Shown piece after piece: positions 1 to 9,462 of a stretch of 64,000 bases of DNA. The stretch is from Methanobacteriota archaeon (GTDB lineage Archaea > Halobacteriota > Methanomicrobia > Methanomicrobiales > Methanospirillaceae), in NCBI GenBank assembly GCA_029547605.1, contig JAKPPB010000063.1:1-64000 (forward strand), read 5' to 3'. Each line of letters begins with the position of its first letter. Positions within the stretch are counted from its first letter, which is position 1. The notes below the pieces were generated by a model, which was given only the letters and a program-made list of their open reading frames with translations, was not told where the DNA came from and did not search any database. Position numbers and translations under genes: made by a program.

Positions 1-356
1 TCGTTCCGTTGATCTTCTCTAAAAAGAACTTCTCAATATCGAAATTGATGAAGAAATGCATTTATCCCCTCTGGATCTTTGGCAGGTCTGATACCAGGGA
101 TCTTATGAAACGGTTTTCATCTCTGGCCAGACGATTGTTCATGCATCTCCGTGATGAGACACCGTTCCTGGAGAAGAGATCTCTCATCGAGGATGTCTTC
201 AAAACAGCGAAAAATGCATTCGGTTTAAGAAAAATCCACAAGTATACAACGAAATCCGTGAAAAAGACGGTTTGTTTGAATGTACTTTTACTCGGGCTCG
301 TGATTTCTTTGGGCTTTGACAAAAAGATCGATTTACAGAGGCTCGCTGAATTGTGA
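1..356 (+). mobile_element. 3' part of a DDE (IS4-like) transposase gene, truncated by the window start
   Basis: Frame is open to the window edge (VPLIFSKKNFSIS...). C-terminal motif RSLIEDVFKTAKNAFGLRKIHKYTTKSVKKTVCLNVLLLGLVISLG resembles the transposase C-terminal region. Confidence 0.6.
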
Positions 357-541
357 ATTGGTAAGGGGGCTATACAGCTTATTAGGGACATTACCGATTA
401 AACGCTATAAAGGATAAAAATACACATTGTCCTAAATAAAAAGATTAATGGAAAATACGGTATGTGAATTGAGTGAGATCTCTTTAAATTATTGCATCAG
501 TTTTAATAAGGGGAAATTAACAAGAAAATTTCAAGATTATT

Positions 542-2335
542 ATGATCGACAGTTTCAGGTCGGCCTTTGAATCATTGTCTCAAAAAAAACAATGGTCGAT
601 AAATAATAAACAATATTCTTATTTTATTAATCATTGTGAACGAAAAAATATTGATAATTTTGAATTACAAGGATCATCTCAATCCTTTTTATATCGTCCA
701 AGAATTGGAATGAATCTTTTCATCAGAAACGGCACAAAATACAAATTTCTTCATGGAACAATAGAATCTGTCCTAAATCAATCGTATGAAAACTGGGAGC
801 TATACATTGCAGTTCATGAATCAGCTCTCAAGCACGCAAATCGAACATTAAAAAAGTTCGAGAAAGAATTTAATCGCATAAAAATAGTCACCGTTTCTGA
901 CGATAAGGTCAATGCTGAAATTTATAATCAAGCCTTGGAAATTTCAACTGGTGATTATGTTGGCTTCATCAAACCGGATGATTTGCTTGCGCCATTCACA
1001 TTATCTGAAGTCGTGAAGGTCTTGAATAAACACCGTGATTTACACCTTGTTTATTCGGATGAGGATATAATCGATAAAAATGGAAACAGAAGTGATCCTT
1101 TTTTTAAACCAGATTGGTCTCCTGATCATTTTTTATCGCAGGATTTTATTAGTCGGTTTTATATTATACGAAAGTCATTTGCTTTGTCTGTTGGGGGCTT
1201 TTGTGCGGGATTTGAGGGTTCAGAACATTATGACTTCCTGTTACGCTGCACAGAAAAACTGGTTCCAGAATTAATTGCACATATTCCAAAAGTGCTTTAT
1301 CATCAAAGGAATGCTGGTTTTTTCAAAAGTCTTATATCACTTAACCTAAACGAGAACTTATATGTAGAGCTTTCTGCTAAGAAAGCATTGGAAGAGGCAC
1401 TTGTCCGTAGGAATTTGAATGGGGAAGTTTTTATTGGGGTATTCCCTGGAACTTACAGAATACGGTATGCAATTAAAGGTATTCCGAAAATATCTATTAT
1501 TATCCCCAGTAAAGATAATGTGAACCTTTTAAGAAGGTGCATTGAGTCTATTATAAAGAAAACGGACTATAATAATTATGAAATAGTAATCGTTGATAAC
1601 CAAAGCATTGAGAATGTTACATTTGCTTATTATGAATCACTGAAACAATATCCTCAAATAAGAATTCTCCATTGCGATACCCCATTCAATTTTTCAAAGA
1701 TAAATAATTATGCGGTTTCACAGATCGATTCTCCCTTTTTGGTGTTTTTAAATAATGATACAGAAGTAATCACAAGCGAGTGGCTTTCTGCCATGTTGGA
1801 ACATGCCCAGAGAACTTCTGTCGGAGCAGTTGGTGCCAAATTATTATATCCAAATAATCGTATGCAGCATGCAGGGATTATTCTGGGAATGAAGGGATAT
1901 TCGCACCAAAGTGGCTCTGCAGGGCACGCTCACAAACATTTACCCGATAAAGAAGTAGGTTATTATTCAAATCCTCATATTATTCGAAATTATAGTGCGG
2001 TTACTGCAGCATGCCTTATGGTCCGAAGGGAGGTTTTTCAGGAAATTAACGGTTTTAACGAAGAGTTTGCAGTTGCATTCAATGATGTCGATCTATGCCT
2101 GAAAATGAGAGAGAAGGGATATTTTATTGTATATACCCCTTATGCTAAGCTATATCATCATGAGTCCTACAGCAGAGGTTTCGAGAATACCCAAGAAAAA
2201 ATGGAACGTTTCAATAAAGAAAAAAATCTTCTGAGACAATATTGGGGAGAAGTAATCGATCGAGGGGATCCTTTTTACAATATTAATTTAGCCCTTATTG
2301 GCGATTTTTCCCATAGAATCCGTGAATTTGAGTAA
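542..2335 (+). CDS. Two-domain family 2 glycosyltransferase
   Basis: 597 aa; second GT-A domain PKISIIIPSKDNVNLLRRCIESI...LNNDTEVI; N-terminal GT2-like domain; paralogue of 3609..5450. Confidence 0.85.
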   Translation: MIDSFRSAFESLSQKKQWSINNKQYSYFINHCERKNIDNFELQGSSQSFLYRPRIGMNLFIRNGTKYKFLHGTIESVLNQSYENWELYIAVHESALKHANRTLKKFEKEFNRIKIVTVSDDKVNAEIYNQALEISTGDYVGFIKPDDLLAPFTLSEVVKVLNKHRDLHLVYSDEDIIDKNGNRSDPFFKPDWSPDHFLSQDFISRFYIIRKSFALSVGGFCAGFEGSEHYDFLLRCTEKLVPELIAHIPKVLYHQRNAGFFKSLISLNLNENLYVELSAKKALEEALVRRNLNGEVFIGVFPGTYRIRYAIKGIPKISIIIPSKDNVNLLRRCIESIIKKTDYNNYEIVIVDNQSIENVTFAYYESLKQYPQIRILHCDTPFNFSKINNYAVSQIDSPFLVFLNNDTEVITSEWLSAMLEHAQRTSVGAVGAKLLYPNNRMQHAGIILGMKGYSHQSGSAGHAHKHLPDKEVGYYSNPHIIRNYSAVTAACLMVRREVFQEINGFNEEFAVAFNDVDLCLKMREKGYFIVYTPYAKLYHHESYSRGFENTQEKMERFNKEKNLLRQYWGEVIDRGDPFYNINLALIGDFSHRIREFE

Positions 2336-2377
2336 TTTTTTTCATCCACAAGGTCTTAATTCGAGATTAGAGTCCCA

Positions 2378-3619
2378 TCATTCACTGAAACATCCTTTCG
2401 ACATGTAATCAAATATCTTCTCAATCTCTTCATTCCATCCCGAGAGTTCTGCAACTGTCCTGTAACCATTTTGTATCAACATCTCACGTGTGTCGATATC
2501 AGCAAGACATGTGTGCAATATATCAGCAATACAGCTTGCACTTGCTCGTGAAAGCAAACAATTCACCCCATCTCGGAGAAGCCATGTAGTTGCAGGGTTG
2601 TAGTTGGTGACAACAGGACATCCACATGCCATGAATTCAAGTGGCAGGTAGGAAGGATGTCGTGTAAACATCATCACAAGTCCTGCATCGCATTGCCGGT
2701 AGAGATTAGCGGTTTCTGCGTAGGTAAGAAGACCAAGATTCTCAACTATTCCATCCAACCCAAAATCTTTTGGAGACCATGTTGCACCACCGGTAACAAT
2801 TCTCACTTGATCTCCCATTTTTTGCTTCAACTTTTCAAGTGCTGAAATACCAAGCTCGAACCCGTTTCTTGGATGGTCAGGGCGGGCATAGAAAAAGACA
2901 GTTTTTTTGTCGTCGTTTTTCCTGCTTAATGGAGGGTAAAAAATTGTGCGATCAATTGAAGGGGTGAAGGATATTGAACACCCTCCGTAATAGGAATCAT
3001 AGATCTTTTTCAGTGAAATTGTATTGGTAATGCCGAAAAAGCCAAAACGGTACGTTTCTTCAATCAATGCGCTGATTGAGCCGGCAGGATAAAAAAGAGG
3101 TTCATAGTCCTGTATAAAATAGAATTTTCTTTTCACCTTATTGAATTTCAAAGAAAAAAACGCGGTTTTCCATTGCGAGCAGATGCTCACATCTCCGCTC
3201 GGCAATTTCTCAAGATCTCTCTGCCGTTTCAGGAAAAAAATCTCTTCATTTTTCAGAATTGGAAATGCAATAGAGATTGAATTGCGAATGGCAGCTTCAG
3301 AGTAATTGCCGGTTACTGCAAAGCAATTTTCAACACCATGACTCTCCTTGAAAAAATCTGCAAACCTCAGGATAGTGTGAATTCCTCCCCAGTATGGGTT
3401 GTTGATACCAGGGATAAACCAGATGATACGCTTAATCTCGAGCGGATCGGCATGGATACGATGAAGTTCCATGGATTGTTCAACGTCGTGTAAGTCGAAA
3501 TCGAATTGGCTGATAATATTGTTCGTTTCGAGAATATCCCGATTATCCAACACTTCGCTGAATCCAAATTTATTTAATGCTCTTACAGAAAGATTCAAAA
3601 ATGCTTTTTTATGATTCAT
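2378..3619 (-). CDS. Family 1/4-type glycosyltransferase
   Basis: 413 aa; PLEFMACGCPVVTNYNPATTWLLRDGVNCLL is typical of the GT-B C-terminal domain. Confidence 0.75.
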   Translation of the reverse strand: MNHKKAFLNLSVRALNKFGFSEVLDNRDILETNNIISQFDFDLHDVEQSMELHRIHADPLEIKRIIWFIPGINNPYWGGIHTILRFADFFKESHGVENCFAVTGNYSEAAIRNSISIAFPILKNEEIFFLKRQRDLEKLPSGDVSICSQWKTAFFSLKFNKVKRKFYFIQDYEPLFYPAGSISALIEETYRFGFFGITNTISLKKIYDSYYGGCSISFTPSIDRTIFYPPLSRKNDDKKTVFFYARPDHPRNGFELGISALEKLKQKMGDQVRIVTGGATWSPKDFGLDGIVENLGLLTYAETANLYRQCDAGLVMMFTRHPSYLPLEFMACGCPVVTNYNPATTWLLRDGVNCLLSRASASCIADILHTCLADIDTREMLIQNGYRTVAELSGWNEEIEKIFDYMSKGCFSE

Positions 3620-5450
3620 TCTTCAATACACCCTTAATATATTCAATTGGGAGTTTTTCACCAGGTTTTCGAAGGTTTGGCGTGCAGTCCCATAAAGATA
3701 AATTCGGATTGAAAAAAGGATCTCCCTTCTCAACGATTGGGGAATAATAACGCATTGAGAGCAAATAATCTTCTTGTGGAATTTTACATCCCCTGCTTGC
3801 TGACTCTAAGTGTTCCAATACCGCAAAAGGAGTATACAATATTCTATATCCCTTTTTCCGGACTCTCAAACAGAACTCGACATCGCTTCCACAGAGAATA
3901 AAATCCTCATCAAAACCCCCAATCTCATCAAAAATAGCACGTCTGACCATCATGCAGGCACCTGTGACAGCTGAATAGTTACGGTACCAATCTGTAGACC
4001 CAAACAATCCCATAGTATGGTCCGCACAAGCCTGAAAAGGATGACCGGCAAATCCTGTTAATCCCAATACGACACCTGCATGCTGAATGGTGTTATTGGG
4101 GTAAAGGAGCTTTGCTCCGACCACGCCAATACCATCTTTGATGGCCCAGGCGACCATCTCAGAAAGCCAATCAGGTGAAATGACTCTGATATCATCGTTG
4201 AGAAATAAAATGATCTCCCCTTTCGCATACTGGCTGCCAGTATTATTGACGGCGGAATAATTGAATGGTTTTTTATAGCGAATCATATTGAAATTTTGAA
4301 GATTTGATATTTTTTCAATGAAGGCTGGATCAATTGCTGGATCGATCCCAGTGTCGATTACGATGATCTCATAATTCGAATAACTTGTGAGCGAGAAGAA
4401 CGAATCAAGACAAATTTTTAATAACGATACATTTTTTGAAGGAATAATAATTGAAACCAACTTGTCGGTCGTGATCTCCCATTGGATATTTCCCCATCCC
4501 TGGGGGAGCAATCTCACATCCCCTTTTTGGTTACACCGTTCCAAATGCTTCTGGATTGCTTTTCGCTGCGCAGTAATGATATAAGGTTTGGCGTCATGTC
4601 CTCTCGTTGCACATGAGGCCTTGATACTGCGCCAATGATACAGGATTTTCGGGATATGAGAGATTTTATCGGTCTTTTCAGTAATTCTAAAAAAGAGATC
4701 CCAATCCTGTGCACCATCCATTTCTGAATCGAAAAATCCTATTGTATTGAGTATCGACCTTCGAATTACACATAAATGTGAAAGATAATTCACAGAAAGA
4801 AGCATTTCGGGAGACCAGTCCGGTTTGAATAGTGGGTCAAATCGGTACGTGCCATCTTCCGAGAGGAGATCTCTATCTGAATAGAGTAAATCCAGGGTAT
4901 CATTTTTATTCAATGCTTTTACAATTTCATACAATGCAAAAGGGGCAAGGGTATCATCGTGATCTAAAAAGAGGATAAAATCGCCGGTTGCCATTGAGAT
5001 CGCGATATTTGAATTTCCAGAAATACCCTGATTATTGTGGAGGTATCTCACCTTAAATCTCGGGTCGCTTCCTGAAAACCGATGTAAAATACATTTTAAT
5101 TCGGGATTATCTGAATTCCCATCAACAATACAGAATTCCCAATTCTCATAGGTCTGATCCAGAACCGATTGAATTGTGCTGGTAAGGATACTGGGATCGG
5201 GATTGAACACCGGGGTGATAATGCTGATGCAAGGAGAATAGAAAAAATTTTTTGATAGCTCTCTCTGTTGAAGAAGTTCTTCATAAGAAGGTTCATTTTC
5301 TGTAATCCATTCCGGGTATATACTCTCTCTCCATTGCAAGGAATGCACGTACCTTCTTCCCTTCAGCCATGCAGACCTCCATCCTTCGTCTCTTACTGTC
5401 CGCAAGCCTGACAGAAGGAGATGATAAGCATTGCACATTCTTGTCAGCAT
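3609..5450 (-). CDS. Two-domain family 2 glycosyltransferase
   Basis: 613 aa; ISIITPVFNPDPSILTSTIQSVLDQTYENWEF...FLDHDDTLAPF and a second GT2 domain VSIIIPSKNVSLLKICLDSF...LNDDIRV. Confidence 0.88.
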   Translation of the reverse strand: MLTRMCNAYHLLLSGLRTVRDEGWRSAWLKGRRYVHSLQWRESIYPEWITENEPSYEELLQQRELSKNFFYSPCISIITPVFNPDPSILTSTIQSVLDQTYENWEFCIVDGNSDNPELKCILHRFSGSDPRFKVRYLHNNQGISGNSNIAISMATGDFILFLDHDDTLAPFALYEIVKALNKNDTLDLLYSDRDLLSEDGTYRFDPLFKPDWSPEMLLSVNYLSHLCVIRRSILNTIGFFDSEMDGAQDWDLFFRITEKTDKISHIPKILYHWRSIKASCATRGHDAKPYIITAQRKAIQKHLERCNQKGDVRLLPQGWGNIQWEITTDKLVSIIIPSKNVSLLKICLDSFFSLTSYSNYEIIVIDTGIDPAIDPAFIEKISNLQNFNMIRYKKPFNYSAVNNTGSQYAKGEIILFLNDDIRVISPDWLSEMVAWAIKDGIGVVGAKLLYPNNTIQHAGVVLGLTGFAGHPFQACADHTMGLFGSTDWYRNYSAVTGACMMVRRAIFDEIGGFDEDFILCGSDVEFCLRVRKKGYRILYTPFAVLEHLESASRGCKIPQEDYLLSMRYYSPIVEKGDPFFNPNLSLWDCTPNLRKPGEKLPIEYIKGVLKNES

Positions 5451-6244
5451 TATGGCATCATATTTCCGGGTGATAAAATATTTTTATAATCCTTTACTAC
5501 TCTTTCTGCACTGCCTGAAGACTTAACTAATCCATCCTTTATTAAAACACACCGCTCGCACAATCTCTGCACCATTCCAAGATCATGCGAAACGAGAAGA
5601 ATTGTTTTTCCTCCACGCCGGATCTCATCAATCTTCTGGCTGCACTTCCTCTGGAATGACTCATCACCGACTGCAAGCACTTCATCGACGAGGAGAATGT
5701 CCGGGTTGGTCTGGATTGCGGTAGAAAACGCAAGGCGGACCGCCATCCCGGAAGAAAAATTCTTCAGTTTCATATTCTCAAAGCGTTTCAATTCTGCAAA
5801 ATCGAGGATCTCCTCATATTTCGATGCGATCGCCTTTTTCGTCAGACCCATTATGGCGCCATAAAGATAGATGTTCTCTTCCGCGGTGAGATCGGGATGG
5901 AACCCGACGCCGAGTTCGAGGAAAGGAGCGATCTTTCCGTTCATCTGAACAGTGCCTTTGTCCGGATACAGGACTCCTGCGAGGATCTTGAGCAGAGTGC
6001 TCTTGCCGCTCCCATTCGGGCCAATCACGCCAAATGTCTCCCCGTGTTTTACGGTAAAACTCACGTCTTTCAGCGCATCGAAAATCTCGTATGAATAGCT
6101 CCCTGCGATCAGTCCTGCGAGGTGCTGGTATACCGTGATCTTTCTCTCATGAGGGATACGGAACTGCTTCGAGAGGTTTTTCACCACAATGGCATCGTTA
6201 TTATCAGGATTCTTATTCTTCCCCGAATACTGATTTCCGGTCAT
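5450..6244 (-). CDS. Polysaccharide/polyol-phosphate ABC exporter ATP-binding protein (Wzt/TagH-like)
   Basis: 264 aa; Walker A GPNGSGKST, signature NFSSGMAVRLAFS, Walker B ILLVDEVLAVGD; adjacent to an ABC-2 permease. Confidence 0.9.
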   Translation of the reverse strand: MTGNQYSGKNKNPDNNDAIVVKNLSKQFRIPHERKITVYQHLAGLIAGSYSYEIFDALKDVSFTVKHGETFGVIGPNGSGKSTLLKILAGVLYPDKGTVQMNGKIAPFLELGVGFHPDLTAEENIYLYGAIMGLTKKAIASKYEEILDFAELKRFENMKLKNFSSGMAVRLAFSTAIQTNPDILLVDEVLAVGDESFQRKCSQKIDEIRRGGKTILLVSHDLGMVQRLCERCVLIKDGLVKSSGSAERVVKDYKNILSPGNMMP

Positions 6245-7006
6245 TCAGATAACCTCTGCAAACCGCCGTTCGAAACGTTTGAACACCAATTTTCCTATTA
6301 TCATCAGCATAGCCGCCGAGACCACAAGGTAGACCATGCTCCGCAACCCTGGCGGAACGCCGTAGATGAGGAAATTGCGATAGGTCTCTATCAGGATGGT
6401 GACGGGGTTCAGGACATAATAGGGAAGGAACTTCGGGGGGACAATCGTAATTGGATAACAGATCGGCGCGAGGAAGAACCCGAGCTGGATCACTACCTCC
6501 CAGATCTGGTTCAGGTCCCTGTAATATACATACAATGCCGCGAGTACAAGGGAGAGGCCGTAGACAATGAAGAAGAAAATTGCGTGGGCGATTGGGAAAA
6601 AGAGGATGTAAGGGGTGATATTTGCACCGAAGACGAAGAGGAGCGGGATGAGGACGCAGAATTCGAGGATTGAGCTGATGAAGGAAGAAAGTGTGGATGA
6701 AAGCACCAGGATATGACGGGGTATGTATATCTTGGTGACAAGGCTTGGCTTTGCGACGATCGACAACATCGCAGTAGAAGTCCCATTTGCCAGGAACCGC
6801 CACGCGATAATTCCGACAAGGATGTAAAGGGCGAAGTGTTCCTGGTTAAAGCGAAAGACATTGGCGAATACGAAGTAAAGGACGAGCATCATCAGGAGGG
6901 GGTTTAAGAGTGACCATGCAAACCCGAGGACCGAGCTCTGGTACTTTATCTTGAGATCGGTGATAGTCAGGTTCCAGATGAGGTCACGATACTGCATCAG
7001 CCACAT
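6245..7006 (-). CDS. Polysaccharide ABC exporter permease (Wzm/TagG-like, ABC-2 type)
   Basis: MWLMQYRDLIWNLTITDLKIKYQSSVLGFAWSLLNPLLMM. ORF track extends to 7126, but ATG at 7006 lies directly after the upstream GT stop (TAA-C-ATG) and fits better. Confidence 0.88.
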   Translation of the reverse strand: MWLMQYRDLIWNLTITDLKIKYQSSVLGFAWSLLNPLLMMLVLYFVFANVFRFNQEHFALYILVGIIAWRFLANGTSTAMLSIVAKPSLVTKIYIPRHILVLSSTLSSFISSILEFCVLIPLLFVFGANITPYILFFPIAHAIFFFIVYGLSLVLAALYVYYRDLNQIWEVVIQLGFFLAPICYPITIVPPKFLPYYVLNPVTILIETYRNFLIYGVPPGLRSMVYLVVSAAMLMIIGKLVFKRFERRFAEVI

Positions 7007-7007
7007 G

Positions 7008-7967
7008 TTATCCTCGTCCCGGGGAATACCAGGTATGGACCCACGAAGAGACCTCATGATCTGGTACTTTGTGAACAATAGTTTTTCTTTTTTGGAGTGA
7101 TAAATTGAGCCCAGAAAACGCATCAATTTTTGACCGGAGAATCACCCGCAGTTGGCCCTTCAGGGCATAGTACGCTATCACTCCGATATTCCTCCCAATA
7201 ATCCATGGCAGGGACGAGAGGAGGATTGAGGCCGGGAAGTTCTTGACCGCTATCCAGATGATGTTCCTGTTGCCGAAATACACGGCAGTGTCAGACCCAA
7301 CCCCTGCGGTTCCTCCATGGTGATGGTAGGCGACCGCTCCCGGTACATACATGCATTTCCACCCGGCAAGAAGTGCACGGAATGCGAGGTCAACGTCCTC
7401 CATGTACATGAAGAAGTCTTCGTCAAAGAGCCCAATCTCGTCAAGCATTGCCCGCCGGTAGAGTGCTGCACCCGCGCAGGCCCCAAAGACCTCTTCGGGG
7501 TGGTCATACTGGCCATGATCAGGCTCGTGTATCCCCCGGTCCCATGCAGCACCGCTCCGCGAGATGCAGATTCCCACTGAGTTGATCCGGCCGTCAGGAT
7601 AGAGCATCTTTGACGCGCAGATGCCAGCTTTCTCCTCACGTTTCATCGCAAGGACGATCTTTTCCAGAAAGCCCGGATCGAGCCGGGTGTCGTTGTTCAG
7701 GGTCAGGATGAATTGACCGCGTGAAGCCCTGATCCCTTCGTTTGTGCCGTGTGCAAACCCAAGGTTTGTGCTCTCCCGGATCAGGGCCACCTCGGGATAT
7801 AGCTTCTCGACGATCTCGATGCTCCTGTCAGAGGAGTGGTTGTCGACAAGATAGACCTCGAAATCGGTAAAGGATTGCGCACGGAGAGAGTCCAGGCAGG
7901 TCTTGAGAAAACGCTCACCATTATAGTTGACAATAATCACGCTGACTTCTGGACCCGCGCCTGTCAT
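7008..7967 (-). CDS. Family 2 glycosyltransferase (rhamnosyltransferase-like)
   Basis: VSVIIVNYNGERFLKTCLDSL...LTLNNDTRLDPGFLEK; close paralogue of 8319..9281. Confidence 0.88.
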   Translation of the reverse strand: MTGAGPEVSVIIVNYNGERFLKTCLDSLRAQSFTDFEVYLVDNHSSDRSIEIVEKLYPEVALIRESTNLGFAHGTNEGIRASRGQFILTLNNDTRLDPGFLEKIVLAMKREEKAGICASKMLYPDGRINSVGICISRSGAAWDRGIHEPDHGQYDHPEEVFGACAGAALYRRAMLDEIGLFDEDFFMYMEDVDLAFRALLAGWKCMYVPGAVAYHHHGGTAGVGSDTAVYFGNRNIIWIAVKNFPASILLSSLPWIIGRNIGVIAYYALKGQLRVILRSKIDAFSGLNLSLQKRKTIVHKVPDHEVSSWVHTWYSPGRG

Positions 7968-8318
7968 GGAAAATCCCGGGTATTCTCCTTATCTCGCAAA
8001 AATCGGATTGTCCTCAATCGTGTAATCATTCTCCCTCCAGGCATTCCAGGAACCTCCTGGCAAATAGAGAACCGTATTTGCCCCTGTGGGCGAAATGGTG
8101 TGAGAAGCCTTCAAAGAGATCGTTTCGAACTCTGTTCGGGTGTTCCGGGAAATGCCATTGTTCCTCTCTGATGTGGAAGGCGAGTACCGGATGAAAGTTC
8201 ACTCCTCTCGTACATTTCCTCCAGGATAGGGGGGAAATCCAGGTCTTGGTGAAAAACGATCTTTCATATAATCCAGGAGAGGGATGACAGGGACAGGGAT
8301 CGACAATTCTCGCGTCCC

Positions 8319-9281
8319 TCATTTCACATCCCCGTTTTGTCTCATGCTCTCCTTCTGCCACCAGGTCCGGACATATTTCATGATCTTGTCCCTGGAAACG
8401 CATATCCTGATCGAAGATCTCTTTCCTGCCGCAGCGGGCAGTCCACGCAGTGCGTCCATCTTTGACTTCAAAATAACCCGGATATGACCGTTCAGCGCGT
8501 AAAACGAAACCGATGCAATATTCCTCCCGAGAATCCAGGGCAGGGAGGAGAAGAACAGCCACGCCGGATATGACTTTGCCACAAACCAGAGGACATTCCG
8601 GTTGACATAATAGATGCACAGGTCTGAGCCGTAATCGAGAGTCCCGCTGTTTTCATGCCATACCACGGCTTTTGGCCAGTACAGGCATTCCCACCCGGCA
8701 AGAAAGGCCCGGAAGGAGAGGTCGACGTCCTCGTGGTATAAAAAGAAGTCCTCGTCAAAGAGCCCGATATCGTCGAATAATTCTCTTCGGTACAGTGCCG
8801 CGCCTGCGCATGCGCCTATCACTTGTCCGGGAGCATCGTACTGGCCGCGGTCATCTTCGAACATCCCGCGGTTCCAGGCCGCACCACTCCGCGAGATGCA
8901 CATGCCGGCCGAGTTGATGCGTCCGTCCATGAGGAGCATCTTGGGCGCGACGAGCCCAACCGCAGGACCGGTTTCGATCGCGGTCTTCACTTCTTCAAGA
9001 AAACCCGGCTCAAGCCGGGTATCGTTGTTGAGAGTGAGAATATAATGGCCTTTCGCCTGCCGTATCCCAGAGTTTGTTCCCCCCGCGAACCCGAGATTCA
9101 CAGGGTTTTCGATAACCAAAACCCAGGGGAACCGCTCTTTCACAAAAGCTACGCTTCCGTCACGCGATGCATTGTCGACAAGTATCGTCTCGAAGTCCTG
9201 GTACGTCTGCGCGGAGATTGAGGAGAGGCAACCCTCGAGGAAATGCTTCCCGTTATAGTTGGGAATGACAATGCTGATCAC
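8319..9281 (-). CDS. Family 2 glycosyltransferase (rhamnosyltransferase-like)
   Basis: ISIVIPNYNGKHFLEGCLSSI...LTLNNDTRLEPGFLEE; shares the ISRSGAAW, GACAGAALYRR and GLFDEDFF blocks with 7008..7967. Confidence 0.88.
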   Translation of the reverse strand: MISIVIPNYNGKHFLEGCLSSISAQTYQDFETILVDNASRDGSVAFVKERFPWVLVIENPVNLGFAGGTNSGIRQAKGHYILTLNNDTRLEPGFLEEVKTAIETGPAVGLVAPKMLLMDGRINSAGMCISRSGAAWNRGMFEDDRGQYDAPGQVIGACAGAALYRRELFDDIGLFDEDFFLYHEDVDLSFRAFLAGWECLYWPKAVVWHENSGTLDYGSDLCIYYVNRNVLWFVAKSYPAWLFFSSLPWILGRNIASVSFYALNGHIRVILKSKMDALRGLPAAAGKRSSIRICVSRDKIMKYVRTWWQKESMRQNGDVK

Positions 9282-9462
9282 CGGATGTGTATTCCCCCCT
9301 CACCCATTATACCTGTGTTCGCATCTCATTATGGGAGTCACAAGGTACAATAGCTTTCGCGACGGACCGCAAAGACCCCGAGAGTGATCCCCCTGGCATT
9401 TGTCTCTGCAGGAAGCGCCTGGAGGGGAGCGTAGCATTGAATACGGATCGTTGAGGAAAGAT

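Noticed and set aside
8199-8201. In-frame TGA as a possible selenocysteine codon
   Set aside because: No SECIS-like element or selenoprotein family recognised, and Methanomicrobiales are not known to use selenocysteine; decay or chance is simpler.
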